64,000 bases of DNA from Parvibaculum sp963696585 (GCA_963696585.1 CAVOKW010000004.1:11221-75220); one strand, 5' to 3'; positions 35,526-47,053 are shown, numbered from the stretch's first letter. Notes: generated by a model from the sequence alone, not told the origin. Numbers and translations: made by a program.

Positions 35526-36107
35526 GCCCGCATTTTCATGATCCGGCATGGTGAGGCCGCAGCAGGTTGGGATCGTGATCCCGATCCCGGATTGAGTGCG
35601 CTGGGCCGTGAACAGGCTGAGCGGGCGCGGCTCGGATTGCTCGCCTTGCATCAGGGCCCCCTGCCTGTCCTGTCATCACCCTTGAAGCGTTGTGTGGAAA
35701 CGGCGATGCCTCTCGCGACGCATTGGGGCGTTACGCCGATCATCGAGCGCCGGGTGATCGAGCTGCCATCACCGAGTAAAGACCTCGTCGCACGCACGGC
35801 ATGGCTTCGCAGCATGATGGGGTCGAACTGGGCTGACGTGATGCCAACACCGGACGCGCCAGCCGATTTTCTTGAAACGCTGGCACGCTGGCGGGCAGGC
35901 ATTGTCGAGACACTCAAAACTGTGACGTCTGACACGGTGATCTTCAGCCATTTCGTGGCGGTCAATGCGGCTGCTGGCTTTGCAAGCGGCGATGACCGGG
36001 TTGTCCTGTTCCGGCCCGACAATGCCTCGATCACGATTTTTGAAACGGACGGCAAAACACTTCGCCTTGTCGAACGCGGCGCCGAAGCTGAAACCAAAGT
36101 CAATTAA
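35523..36107 (+). CDS. Histidine phosphatase superfamily protein (SixA-like)
   Basis: A 194-residue phosphatase. The catalytic RHG motif lies at the N-terminus (IFMIRHGEAA), the second catalytic His in VIFSHFVAVNAAAG, and the Arg in SSPLKRCVETA is the third phosphate contact. Length and sequence fit small SixA/phosphoglycerate-mutase-like proteins; the target (phosphohistidine protein or small phosphoester) is unknown. The start is ATG 35523, in the second copy of a duplicated initiation region. Confidence 0.88.
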   Translation: MARIFMIRHGEAAAGWDRDPDPGLSALGREQAERARLGLLALHQGPLPVLSSPLKRCVETAMPLATHWGVTPIIERRVIELPSPSKDLVARTAWLRSMMGSNWADVMPTPDAPADFLETLARWRAGIVETLKTVTSDTVIFSHFVAVNAAAGFASGDDRVVLFRPDNASITIFETDGKTLRLVERGAEAETKVN

Positions 36108-36126
36108 GTGCTTTGATCCTTTCAAG

Positions 36127-36245
36127 ACGTGGATGACCCGCCTGAAGCGGATTATGACGTATCTGTTCTGAACCGTCATGGCCCGGTTTATCCGGACCAT
36201 CCACGACTTTCCGATTGTCATCCCGGGATTTATTCCCGGGGTCCA
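36127..36245. repeat. Intergenic palindromic repeat, copy 3 (composite)
   Basis: The block repeats parts of copy 1: a GTGGATG-ACCCGCCTGAAGCGG segment near 36129, a TGGCCCGG/CCGGACCA hairpin near 36179-36199, and the exact 28-base match (36213-36240) containing ATCCCGGG/TTCCCGGGG. Reading frames through it explain the spurious N-terminal extension of the following gene. Confidence 0.85.
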
Positions 36246-36279
36246 TGGCAATGGCTGCTTGCCCGGCTATAGTTGCTCC

Positions 36280-37779
36280 ATGAGAAAGCTGCCGATTCCC
36301 CTGCTGACGACATCCGAAATGGCCGAGGCTGACCGCCTGACCATCGAAGGCGGCAAGCCGGGCATCCTATTGATGGAAAATGCCGGCCGGGCTGTCGCCG
36401 AGGCCGTGCATGAGCATCATGCCAAATGCAATCTCGTCGTCCTCTGCGGGCCCGGCAATAATGGCGGGGATGGTTTCATTGCCGCCCGTCTGCTGCGCGA
36501 CTGGGGTTGGCAGGTGACGCTGTTTCTGCTGGGGACGCCAGAGCGTTTGACGGGCGATGCCGCGCAGGCCGCGCATCGCTGGGCAGGCCCCATTCATCCC
36601 ATGACGGCTGATGCCTGCCTCGGGGCGGAACTGGTCATTGACGCGATTTTTGGCGCCGGTCTCGCGCGCGACATTGATGGCGTCGTTGCCGACATCATAG
36701 GGCGCGTGAATGGTGCGGACATTCAAGTGGTTGCGGTCGATGTGCCCACCGGACTTGACGGCAATACCGGGCAGGTGAGGGGACATGCCTTTCAGGCCTT
36801 CAACACGGTGACTTTTTTTAAAGCCAAGCCGGGTCATTACCTCATGCCGGGCCGTTTGCTCTGCGGCAAGCTCAATGTGGCCGATATCGGCATGGCGCCG
36901 GAAACCACATCCCGTCTGGGGGTGAAATGCTTTCTGAATACGCCCACGCTATGGGGCGCCACCTTTCCGCGACCCGCCCTCGACACGCATAAATACAAGC
37001 GCGGCCACGCGCTGGTCGTGTCCGGCGATATGACACACACAGGCGCCGCGCGTCTTGCCGCCCGCGCCAGTTTGCGGGCCGGTGCGGGGCTGGTGACGGT
37101 TGCCTCGCCATCTGATGCGCTTGCCACCAATGCCGCGCAACTCACCGCCATCATGCTGATGCCGTTTCAGGGGGCTGATGGACTGACGGCGATCCTCGAC
37201 GACAAGCGCAAGAATGCCTGCCTCATCGGACCGGGGGCGGGCGTTGGCGCCGCCACGCGGGAAAATGTTCTGGCGACCCTCCTCTCAGGCGCGGCGCTGG
37301 TCCTCGATGCCGATGCGCTGACGAGCTTTGCCGAAATCCCGCGCGACCTCTTTGTCGCCATCAAAGGCTATTTTGCCGGGCCCGTGGTCATGACCCCGCA
37401 TGAGGGCGAGTTTGACCGTCTGTTTCCCGATCTCGCAAATCCTGCCCTTGGCAAATGCGCCCGCGCCAAGGCCGCAGCCCAAGCCAGTGGGGCGGTCATG
37501 GTATTGAAGGGCCCTGATACGGTGATTGCTGCCCCGGACGGGCGATTGGCGATCAATGCCAATGCCGGTCCGGAACTGGCGACGGCTGGCTCAGGCGATG
37601 TGCTGTCGGGCATCATTTTGGCGCTTCTGGCACAGGGCATGGCCCCCTTTGAGGCTGCCACTGCCGGCGTCTGGCTGCATGGCGAGGCGGGGAGCCATTT
37701 TGGCCCCGGTCTTGTCGCCGAAGATCTGCCCGAAATGCTCCCGGCGGTGCTGCGCGACCTGCTTTCTGCCCTTTCATAA
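36280..37779 (+). CDS. nnr: Bifunctional NAD(P)H-hydrate epimerase / ADP-dependent dehydratase
   Basis: A 499-residue fused metabolite-repair enzyme. The N-terminal YjeF_N domain (about residues 1-215) epimerises damaged NAD(P)HX and carries CGPGNNGGDGFIAARLL and VDVPTGLDGNTG. The C-terminal ribokinase-like domain (about 230-495) dehydrates it with ADP and carries GPGAGVG, MTPHEGEFDRLF and ATAGSGDVLSG. ATG 36280 is chosen since the 34 upstream in-frame codons are a translated intergenic palindrome (IPGFIPGVHG). tRNA-Leu and tig follow. Confidence 0.95.
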   Translation: MRKLPIPLLTTSEMAEADRLTIEGGKPGILLMENAGRAVAEAVHEHHAKCNLVVLCGPGNNGGDGFIAARLLRDWGWQVTLFLLGTPERLTGDAAQAAHRWAGPIHPMTADACLGAELVIDAIFGAGLARDIDGVVADIIGRVNGADIQVVAVDVPTGLDGNTGQVRGHAFQAFNTVTFFKAKPGHYLMPGRLLCGKLNVADIGMAPETTSRLGVKCFLNTPTLWGATFPRPALDTHKYKRGHALVVSGDMTHTGAARLAARASLRAGAGLVTVASPSDALATNAAQLTAIMLMPFQGADGLTAILDDKRKNACLIGPGAGVGAATRENVLATLLSGAALVLDADALTSFAEIPRDLFVAIKGYFAGPVVMTPHEGEFDRLFPDLANPALGKCARAKAAAQASGAVMVLKGPDTVIAAPDGRLAINANAGPELATAGSGDVLSGIILALLAQGMAPFEAATAGVWLHGEAGSHFGPGLVAEDLPEMLPAVLRDLLSALS

Positions 37780-37899
37780 GCCATATCGGGCGCTTTGCCG
37801 TTTTCTCTCGGCTTTTGCTGGCAATCAGATGAAGCCCTTGATATAGAGGCAGCCAAATTGGGTACGGCTGGCCTCACCGGGCTTCCGCCGACAGACTTC

Positions 37900-37984
<85 letters not shown>

Positions 37985-38027
37985 GGCTGAAACCCGGCGT
38001 ACCCGCATTAAAGCATAGGATAGAAGA

Positions 38028-39533
38028 ATGCTGGTGACTGTTACGAGCGCGGATGGATTGAAGCGCGAACTCAAGATTCAGGTTCCTGCCGCTGAATTGC
38101 AGGCGCGCATGACGGGCAAGCTCGACCGGATGAAAAATCAGATCCGCCTCAAGGGCTTTCGTCCCGGCAAGGTGCCGGTGGCGCATCTCCGCAAGACCTA
38201 TGGCAAGTCGGTCATGGGCGAAGCCATTCAGGAAGCCGTGAACGAGTCGAGCCAGAAGGCACTGGAAGAACATTCCTTCCGCCCCGCCGTTCAGCCTTCC
38301 ATCGCCTTTGAAGGCGAAATTGAGGAAGTCATCGACGGCAAGGCCGACCTGACCTTCAAGATGAGCTTTGAACTGATTCCGGCTTTTGAACTTGCCGACT
38401 TCGCCAAGATGACGGTTGAGCGTCCGGTCGCCGAGCCGTCTGACGCTGATGTCGAAGAAGCCTTGACGCGTCTTGCCGCCAATCAGAAGAGCTTTGATGC
38501 CCGCCCTGAAGGCGACAAGGCTCAGTCCGGCGATCTCCTGACCATCGACTTCATCGGTCGCATCGATGGCGAAGCCTTTGAAGGCGGCAGCGCGGAAGAT
38601 GCCTCGCTCGAAATCGGGTCGGGCCGTTTCATCCCCGGCTTTGAAGATCAGCTCATTGGCACCAAGGTTGGCGACAAGCTCGATGTGGTCGTGACCTTCC
38701 CGGCGGACTACGGCGCAGAAAATCTCGCTGGCAAGGAAGCCGTGTTCGAAACGACCGTCAAGGAAGTCAAGGCGCCGGGCGAAACCAGGCTGGATGATGA
38801 CTTCGCCAAGCGTTTCGGGATGGAAGGCATCGACAAGCTGCGCGACGCCATGGCCGATCAGATGAAGCAGGATTATGCGCGCATGTCGCGGATGCACCTG
38901 AAGCGCGCCATGCTGGACAAGCTCGACGAACTGCACAGCTTCGAGCTGCCGCCCTCCATGGTTGAGCAGGAATTCAGTTCCATCTGGTCGCAGTTTGAAG
39001 CCGAGCTGAAGCAGCAGAACAAGACCGCTGCCGAACTCGATGAGCCGGAAGACGACATCCGCGCCGAATATCGCAAGATCGCCGAGCGTCGTGTGCGTCT
39101 GGGTCTGGTACTCGCCGAAGTTGGTGAGGTCAGCAAGGTGACAGTGACCGATCAGGAAGTGAACCAGGCCCTCATGGAGCGTGCCCGTCAGTTCCCCGGT
39201 CAGGAACGTCAGGTGTTCGACTTCTATCGTCAGAACCCGCAGGCGCTTTCAGAAATCCGGGCCCCGATCTTTGAAGACAAGGTCATCGACTATATCGCTG
39301 AGCTTGCCACCGTGACCGACAAGGTCGTGTCACGTGATGAACTCTTCGCTGAAGACGACCATGACCACGACCATCATGACCACGACCATCATGACCATGA
39401 GGGTCACGGCCATGAGGGTCACGTCCATGGTCCCGATTGCGACCACGACCACGACCACGACCATGATCATGCCGGGGCGGCACCTGCTGAAAAGAAAAAG
39501 CCGGCAGCCAAGAAGGCCAAGTCGGAAGACTGA
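38028..39533 (+). CDS. tig: Trigger factor with a His/Asp-rich C-terminal tail
   Basis: A 501-residue ribosome-associated chaperone and peptidyl-prolyl isomerase. The ribosome-binding signature KGFRPGKVP lies at about 42-50, the FKBP-type domain (SGDLLTIDFIGRIDGEAFEGG) at about 160-250, and the helical C-domain to about residue 435. Beyond that the protein has an extra tail of about 60 residues in which 17 histidines and one cysteine alternate with Asp, Glu and Gly, ending in a Lys/Ala-rich segment. Such a tail is not part of the classical family and looks like the metal-binding tail of SlyD. The coding DNA is a repetitive GACCAC/GACCAT tract. A terminator follows. Confidence 0.97.
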   Translation: MLVTVTSADGLKRELKIQVPAAELQARMTGKLDRMKNQIRLKGFRPGKVPVAHLRKTYGKSVMGEAIQEAVNESSQKALEEHSFRPAVQPSIAFEGEIEEVIDGKADLTFKMSFELIPAFELADFAKMTVERPVAEPSDADVEEALTRLAANQKSFDARPEGDKAQSGDLLTIDFIGRIDGEAFEGGSAEDASLEIGSGRFIPGFEDQLIGTKVGDKLDVVVTFPADYGAENLAGKEAVFETTVKEVKAPGETRLDDDFAKRFGMEGIDKLRDAMADQMKQDYARMSRMHLKRAMLDKLDELHSFELPPSMVEQEFSSIWSQFEAELKQQNKTAAELDEPEDDIRAEYRKIAERRVRLGLVLAEVGEVSKVTVTDQEVNQALMERARQFPGQERQVFDFYRQNPQALSEIRAPIFEDKVIDYIAELATVTDKVVSRDELFAEDDHDHDHHDHDHHDHEGHGHEGHVHGPDCDHDHDHDHDHAGAAPAEKKKPAAKKAKSED

Positions 39534-39556
39534 GCGCCGTCACATGCCGAAAGCTC

Positions 39557-39584
39557 AAAGGCCCGGACATCATCCGGGCCTTTT
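39557..39584 (+). terminator. Intrinsic terminator of tig
   Basis: A perfect 11-bp stem (39557-39567 with 39573-39583) with a 5-base loop runs into a T-stretch. Confidence 0.88.
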
Positions 39585-39589
39585 CATTT

Positions 39590-39922
39590 GCCGATACGTT
39601 CAAGGTCGCGCGCCGGGCGGCATCGTCCTCAACGAAGGCTGGAGGACACAGGCGTTGATGACAGTTGGCAGATGCGAGGTTCTGAAGTCGGTCCGGATCG
39701 GGCCAGAATGGATTGCGGCAGAAACATGATCGCCACATTAAGGAATCTTTAGTAAAAAACTTTGCCACAAGCCAAAATAATCATTGCGCAGACTCATCAT
39801 AGGACATATTTCATCGCGCATAGACGCACACGCACGTGCCACTGGCCCTAGTTGGTTTATGCAACGACGGAAGCGTCCTTTTTGATCACGCCGGCATTGC
39901 CGGGTCTTAAAGGGTGTTGACG
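39590..39922 (+). other. Leader region of the ornithine decarboxylase-type gene
   Basis: No gene is seen. The proximal part looks structured: GACGC (39823-39827) can pair with GCGTC (39873-39877), and a short alternative hairpin GACG-GAAG-CGTC (39866-39877 region) runs into TTTTT (39879-39883), followed by a CCGG-rich inverted segment near the start. Alphaproteobacterial ornithine decarboxylase genes are known to carry a conserved leader motif (Rfam speF); identity here is not demonstrated. Confidence 0.4.
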
Positions 39923-41197
39923 ATGTTCGCTTCCGAGCAGGGCCGCCGTGCCCGTTCGCGCTCCTCTTCCTCAAAAATCGCAACAGCGGCCAAGGTCGCA
40001 CCGCGCAAGAAGCCCAGGCTGCGGCTTGTGCCCCAGGCAGCCGAGCTGCCTGGCGAGCGGGGTGGTCTGCCGCCCAAGATTGCCCGCTATCTGAAAACGG
40101 CTGCGCTGCCGTCGCCTTGCCTCGTGGTCGATGTGGACATTGTCGCGCATAATTTCGACGATCTGGCCCGTTCGCTGCCCGACGCGCGCATCTTCTATGC
40201 CGTGAAGGCAAATCCGGCCGATGAGATCATTGAGCGTCTGGCGCAGCAGGGTTCCTGCTTCGACACGGCCAGCATGGGCGAGATTGATCTCTGCCTGTCG
40301 CACCGCGTCAGCCCGGACCGCCTGTCCTTTGGCAACACCATCAAGAAGGAACGCGACATTGCCGAGGCTTATGCCAAGGGCGTGCGCATGTATGCCTTCG
40401 ACAGCTATGAAGAGCTCGACAAGATCGCCCGTTCGGCCCCCGGCTCCAAGGTTTACTGCCGCGTGCTGATGCAATGCGAAGGCGCTGAATGGCCGCTGTC
40501 GCGCAAGTTTGGTTGCGAGCCGGAAATGGCCGCCGACCTGCTCGTGCGCGCCAATGAGCTTGGCCTGGATGCTTATGGCCTGTCTTTTCATGTCGGCTCG
40601 CAGCAGACCGACCTGACCCAGTATGACAAGGCGCTGGCGCTGGCCGCCTCGCTCTTCGACACGCTGGCCAAGCGTGGCGTGAAGCTGCGCCTCGTCAATA
40701 TGGGCGGCGGCTTCCCGTCGCGCTACCGCACCGACGTACCCTCGATTGCCGCTTATGGCGCCGCCATCAGCGAAGCCCTGTCGCGCCGCTTTGGTGCCGA
40801 CATGCCCGATGTGATCGTCGAGCCGGGCCGCGGTGTCGTCGGCGATGCCGGTGTCATTCAGGCGGAAGTCGTGCTTGTGTCGCAGAAGGGTGGCGACGAT
40901 GCGCGACGATGGGTCTATCTCGATGTCGGCAAGTTCCATGGTCTGGCAGAGACGATGGATGAAGCGATCAAATATCGCCTGCTGACGCCGCATGATGGCA
41001 GCGTGACCGCGCCGGTCGTGCTGGCGGGCCCGACCTGCGATAGCGCCGATATTCTCTACGAGAAGACCGACTATCGTCTGCCCACCGCGTTGAAGGCGGG
41101 CGACAAGGTCCAGATCCTCGCAACCGGTGCTTACACGACGACTTACTCGGCCGTCGCGTTCAATGGTTTCCCGCCGCTGGCCAGCGTCTGCATCTGA
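39923..41197 (+). CDS. Group IV PLP-dependent ornithine/lysine decarboxylase
   Basis: A 424-residue alanine-racemase-fold decarboxylase, probably making putrescine from ornithine for polyamine synthesis. Motifs include the PLP lysine in FYAVKANP, HVGSQQTD, the phosphate-binding GGGFPSRY and EPGRGVVGDAG, and the intersubunit catalytic Cys in GPTCDSADILYE. CDSAD is the pattern of alphaproteobacterial ornithine (or ornithine/lysine) decarboxylases rather than diaminopimelate decarboxylase. A basic N-terminal extension of about 50 residues precedes the barrel. ATG 39923 follows AAAGGG; upstream GTG and TTG codons are alternatives. A GNAT gene lies 92 bases downstream on the same strand. Confidence 0.88.
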   Translation: MFASEQGRRARSRSSSSKIATAAKVAPRKKPRLRLVPQAAELPGERGGLPPKIARYLKTAALPSPCLVVDVDIVAHNFDDLARSLPDARIFYAVKANPADEIIERLAQQGSCFDTASMGEIDLCLSHRVSPDRLSFGNTIKKERDIAEAYAKGVRMYAFDSYEELDKIARSAPGSKVYCRVLMQCEGAEWPLSRKFGCEPEMAADLLVRANELGLDAYGLSFHVGSQQTDLTQYDKALALAASLFDTLAKRGVKLRLVNMGGGFPSRYRTDVPSIAAYGAAISEALSRRFGADMPDVIVEPGRGVVGDAGVIQAEVVLVSQKGGDDARRWVYLDVGKFHGLAETMDEAIKYRLLTPHDGSVTAPVVLAGPTCDSADILYEKTDYRLPTALKAGDKVQILATGAYTTTYSAVAFNGFPPLASVCI

Positions 41198-41289
41198 GCG
41201 GCGCACAAGCGACGGGCTTTCAGGAACAAGAATCATTTGGGAGAGCCGGCAGGCGCGGATATCCGCTGCCCCGGTTCCGGGACAAGACC

Positions 41290-41820
41290 ATGCAAATCTC
41301 CGTTGAATCACCTGCCGATCAGGCAGACGTGAATGCGCTCGTCGCCGACGCATTCGGCCCTGAGCGGTTTGCCAAAACCGTCTATCGTCTGCGCGATGGT
41401 GTGAGCGCGCTCGGAACGCTCTCGCTTGTTGCCAAGGATGGCGATGACGTCGTCGGCACGCTGCGCTTCTGGCCGATCACGATTGGTGCGGGCACACCTG
41501 CCTTGTTGCTCGGCCCGCTGGTCAGCCACCCCGACCGTCAGGGGCAGGGCATTGGCATGGCCCTGATGCGTGAAGGGCTGGCGCGCGCCGCCGCTGAGGG
41601 CCATCGCATTGTTGTGCTGGTCGGCGACGAGCCTTATTACCGCCGTTTCGGCTTCAGCCGGGCACTCGCCCGCAGGCTCGAATTGCCGGGCTGGGTCGAT
41701 CCGGCCCGGTTTCTGGCCCGTGAACTGGTCGCAGGCGCCATGCTCGGTGTTTCCGGCATGATTGGCCGCCCCGGCGAGGTTGCCCCAGCGGTCGCCTATG
41801 ATCAGGCCGTCAGTCTTTGA
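41290..41820 (+). CDS. GNAT family N-acetyltransferase (COG3153 type)
   Basis: A 176-residue GNAT protein. The acetyl-CoA-binding motif A is VSHPDRQGQGIGMALM, followed by the typical VVLVGDEPYYRRFGF segment of the COG3153 group. The substrate is unknown; its place directly behind the ornithine decarboxylase-type gene suggests a possible polyamine or amino-acid substrate, by context only. Confidence 0.87.
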   Translation: MQISVESPADQADVNALVADAFGPERFAKTVYRLRDGVSALGTLSLVAKDGDDVVGTLRFWPITIGAGTPALLLGPLVSHPDRQGQGIGMALMREGLARAAAEGHRIVVLVGDEPYYRRFGFSRALARRLELPGWVDPARFLARELVAGAMLGVSGMIGRPGEVAPAVAYDQAVSL

Positions 41821-42022
41821 ACAAATCTCCCTGTTCTTGTGGCAATCAGGGGAGAGGGCGGCGTTTCCACCTTATCTTTTGCTTGCGATAAAGTCCTGAA
41901 CGCTCCATTTACCGAATCGTACTATCCCTTTTAGCTTGGCATGTTGGCGTGAGAGCCTTGGTTTTGGCGCTCATAATGACTATATCGTCTAGCAGTCAGA
42001 CGCGCCGCGCTCAGGAGAGATG

Positions 42023-42649
42023 ATGAAAGACCCACTCGATACTTACATGAATCTGGTGCCGATGGTGGTCGAACAGACCAATCGCGGCGAGCGCGCTTAC
42101 GACATTTTCTCGCGCCTGCTCAAGGAACGCATCATTTTCCTGGCCGGTCCGGTTGAAGACGGCATGGCCATGCTGGTCACGGCGCAGTTGCTGTTTCTTG
42201 AGGCCGAGAACCCCAAGAAAGAGATTTCGATGTATATCAACTCGCCCGGTGGCGTGGTGACATCGGGTTTGGCGATTTACGACACCATGCAGCATATCCG
42301 CCCGCCCGTGGCGACGGTTTGCATGGGGCAGGCCGCTTCCATGGGCTCGCTGCTGCTCGCGGCCGGTGAGAAGGGCATGCGCTATGCCCTGCCAAATAGC
42401 CGCATTATGGTACATCAGCCTTCGGGCGGCTTTCAGGGACAGGCAACGGATATTGAAATCCATGCCCGTGAAACGCTCGCCATCCGCGAACGCCTGAACA
42501 ACATCTATGTCAAGCATACCGGCCAGAGCCTGAAAGATGTGCAGGATGCGCTGGAGCGCGACAATTTCATGAGCCCGGAACGGGCTGTTGAATTTGGTAT
42601 CGTGGATTTCGTCGGTGTTCAGCGCCACGAGGAAGACGAGAGCAAATAA
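42023..42649 (+). CDS. clpP: ATP-dependent Clp protease proteolytic subunit
   Basis: A 208-residue serine peptidase forming the tetradecameric barrel of ClpXP. The catalytic Ser is in GQAASMGSLLLAAG and the His in RIMVHQPSGG; the N-terminal axial-loop segment MNLVPMVVEQT is intact. Two ATGs lie at 42020 and 42023; the second has better spacing from AGGAG. clpX follows after 339 bases, then lon. Confidence 0.97.
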   Translation: MKDPLDTYMNLVPMVVEQTNRGERAYDIFSRLLKERIIFLAGPVEDGMAMLVTAQLLFLEAENPKKEISMYINSPGGVVTSGLAIYDTMQHIRPPVATVCMGQAASMGSLLLAAGEKGMRYALPNSRIMVHQPSGGFQGQATDIEIHARETLAIRERLNNIYVKHTGQSLKDVQDALERDNFMSPERAVEFGIVDFVGVQRHEEDESK

Positions 42650-42988
42650 GCGTCTCCCGACGGATGAAATCAAGCTGACATGCGGGGAAAGATATTCCCC
42701 TCGCGTCGTCCTGAAACGAATCATTTGGCGCATTTCTGCACAAAACATCCATCCGACCGGGATGCATCCAGTCTGATGAATAACGTTTTCGGGATGTAAT
42801 GAAATCTTGATCCCTCGGCAAATAACATGCTCGTATGTCGGAAAGGTGACGGGATTCCGATCTGACCGGGTGTCGTTAACGTAGTTTAAGACGAGCGCCT
42901 TGAACCGTCGAATGAAGACAGGCACGTTTGGTGCATGATTTGTGATGTTCCAAAGCGGGGCGACAGGCCGAAGGCCTAAGGAGTGTTT
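42650..42988 (+). other. Intergenic region between clpP and clpX
   Basis: No gene is seen. A short hairpin GGGGAA-AGATA-TTCCCC lies near 42698-42714. A CTTGAA hexamer at 42899-42904 lacks a matching heat-shock -10, so no RpoH promoter is called. The strong Shine-Dalgarno of clpX (AAGGAG) ends the stretch. Confidence 0.5.
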
Positions 42989-44254
42989 ATGAGCAAGGTA
43001 AGCGGCGGCAACTCCAAGAACACGCTTTACTGTTCCTTCTGCGGCAAGAGCCAGCATGAGGTACGCAAGCTGATCGCGGGTCCGACCGTTTTTATCTGTG
43101 ACGAATGCGTCGAGCTGTGCATGGACATCATTCGCGAGGAAAACAAATCCTCGCTGGTGAAGTCGCGTGACGGCGTGCCGACGCCACAGGAAATCTGCAA
43201 GGTGCTGGATGATTATGTGATCGGCCAGAAGCATGCCAAGCGCGTGCTCTCTGTGGCGGTGCACAATCACTACAAGCGCCTGAACCACGCCGCCAAGAAC
43301 AACGATGTTGAACTGGCGAAGTCGAACATTCTGCTGATCGGCCCGACGGGTTGCGGCAAGACGCTGCTCGCGCAGACGCTCGCCCGTATTCTCGATGTGC
43401 CCTTCACCATGGCGGATGCCACGACGCTGACCGAAGCCGGTTATGTCGGTGAGGACGTGGAAAACATCATTCTGAAGCTTCTGCAATCCGCCGACTACAA
43501 TGTCGAGCGGGCGCAGCGCGGCATCGTTTATATCGACGAAGTCGACAAGATCAGTCGCAAGTCCGACAACCCGTCGATCACGCGCGACGTCTCGGGCGAA
43601 GGTGTGCAGCAGGCGCTTCTCAAGATCATGGAAGGCACGGTTGCGTCCGTGCCGCCCCAGGGTGGTCGCAAACACCCCCAGCAGGAGTTCCTGCAGGTCG
43701 ATACGACAAACATCCTGTTCATTTGCGGCGGTGCTTTCGCCGGTCTCGAGAAGATCATCGGCCAGCGCGGCAAAGGGTCGGGCATTGGTTTCGGCGCCAA
43801 AGTTCAGTCCCATGAAGATCGCCGCACCGGCGACATCCTGAAGGAACTGGAGCCGGAGGATTTGCTGAAGTTCGGGCTCATCCCTGAATTTGTCGGTCGT
43901 ATGCCGGTTCTGGCAACGCTTGAAGATCTCGATGAACCCGCGCTCGTGCAGATCCTGACAGAGCCGAAAAACGCGCTGGTCAAGCAGTATGAGCGTCTCT
44001 TTGAAATGGAAAATGTGAAACTCACCTTCTCCGATGAGGCCCTCAAGGCCATTTCCCGCCGCGCGATTGAGCGCAAGACGGGGGCGCGCGGCCTGCGCTC
44101 GATTCTCGAATCGATCCTGCTCGAAACCATGTTTGATCTCCCAACGCTGGAAGGTGTCGAGGAAGTCGTCATCAGCGCCGAAGTGGTCGATGGCAAGGCC
44201 CGCCCGCTTTACATCTATGCCGAACGCAAGGGCGATGTGGGCACGGGTGCCTGA
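42989..44254 (+). CDS. clpX: ATP-dependent Clp protease ATP-binding subunit ClpX
   Basis: A 421-residue AAA+ unfoldase that feeds substrates to ClpP. The N-terminal zinc-binding domain has four cysteines (YCSFCGKSQ and CDECVELC), Walker A is GPTGCGKT, Walker B is VYIDEVDKI, and GRMPVLATLEDL and sensor 2 (KTGARGLRS) are intact. An IGF loop for docking ClpP is present as GIGFGAK. The GTG at 42983 is an alternative, but ATG 42989 has the better Shine-Dalgarno. Confidence 0.98.
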   Translation: MSKVSGGNSKNTLYCSFCGKSQHEVRKLIAGPTVFICDECVELCMDIIREENKSSLVKSRDGVPTPQEICKVLDDYVIGQKHAKRVLSVAVHNHYKRLNHAAKNNDVELAKSNILLIGPTGCGKTLLAQTLARILDVPFTMADATTLTEAGYVGEDVENIILKLLQSADYNVERAQRGIVYIDEVDKISRKSDNPSITRDVSGEGVQQALLKIMEGTVASVPPQGGRKHPQQEFLQVDTTNILFICGGAFAGLEKIIGQRGKGSGIGFGAKVQSHEDRRTGDILKELEPEDLLKFGLIPEFVGRMPVLATLEDLDEPALVQILTEPKNALVKQYERLFEMENVKLTFSDEALKAISRRAIERKTGARGLRSILESILLETMFDLPTLEGVEEVVISAEVVDGKARPLYIYAERKGDVGTGA

Positions 44255-44285
44255 ACATCCGGTCAATAACTGAACAGGGGGTGGC

Positions 44286-44314
44286 CTTGAAAGCTCATGC
44301 TTTCGGGGCCATCT
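44286..44314 (+). promoter_or_regulatory. Candidate RpoH (sigma-32) promoter upstream of lon
   Basis: CTTGAA (44286-44291) is followed after 17 bases by CCATCT (44309-44314) within GGGGCCATCTTC, close to the heat-shock consensus CTTGAA-N13-17-CCCCATNT. It would give a leader of about 220 bases before the lon ATG. The match is seen; activity is inferred. Confidence 0.5.
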
Positions 44315-44545
44315 TCATCTCAACGAAGGTATTCCGGCCTTCGGATACCGAAGGGGTGCCTCCCCAGGGCGCCCGCCGGTCGGCAGCGAAATCGCAGGGA
44401 CAACAGCCATCCAGGACTGTTTTCCCCCCTCTCCCGAATCTCGCTAAGCTGACCAGAGGCGCAACGCTCAGCATTCATTCAGGAATGAAATGCTAGCCTT
44501 CAAGAAATCGCTGTAGGCCGGATCAGAGTGAAAGCAGGTAAGCGA

Positions 44546-47011
<2,466 letters not shown>

Positions 47012-47025
47012 CGAGATCGATGTGG

Positions 47026-47053
47026 CGCCGCACCCCTTGAAACGGGTGCGGCG
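47026..47053 (+). terminator. Hairpin downstream of lon
   Basis: A perfect 10-bp stem CGCCGCACCC/GGGTGCGGCG (47026-47035 with 47044-47053) lies 15 bases after the lon stop. No T-run follows, so termination is inferred from position. Confidence 0.6.

Noticed and set aside
39340..39480. Histidine-rich tract of tig considered as a frameshift artefact
   Set aside because: The frame continues in phase into a Lys/Ala-rich end and a normal stop ahead of a terminator.
42899..42927. CTTGAA before clpX considered as an RpoH promoter
   Set aside because: No CCCAT-like -10 lies at a suitable distance.
42011..44266. 751-codon leftward frame opposite clpP and clpX
   Set aside because: High-GC antisense openness; both strands cannot code here, and clpP and clpX are unmistakable.
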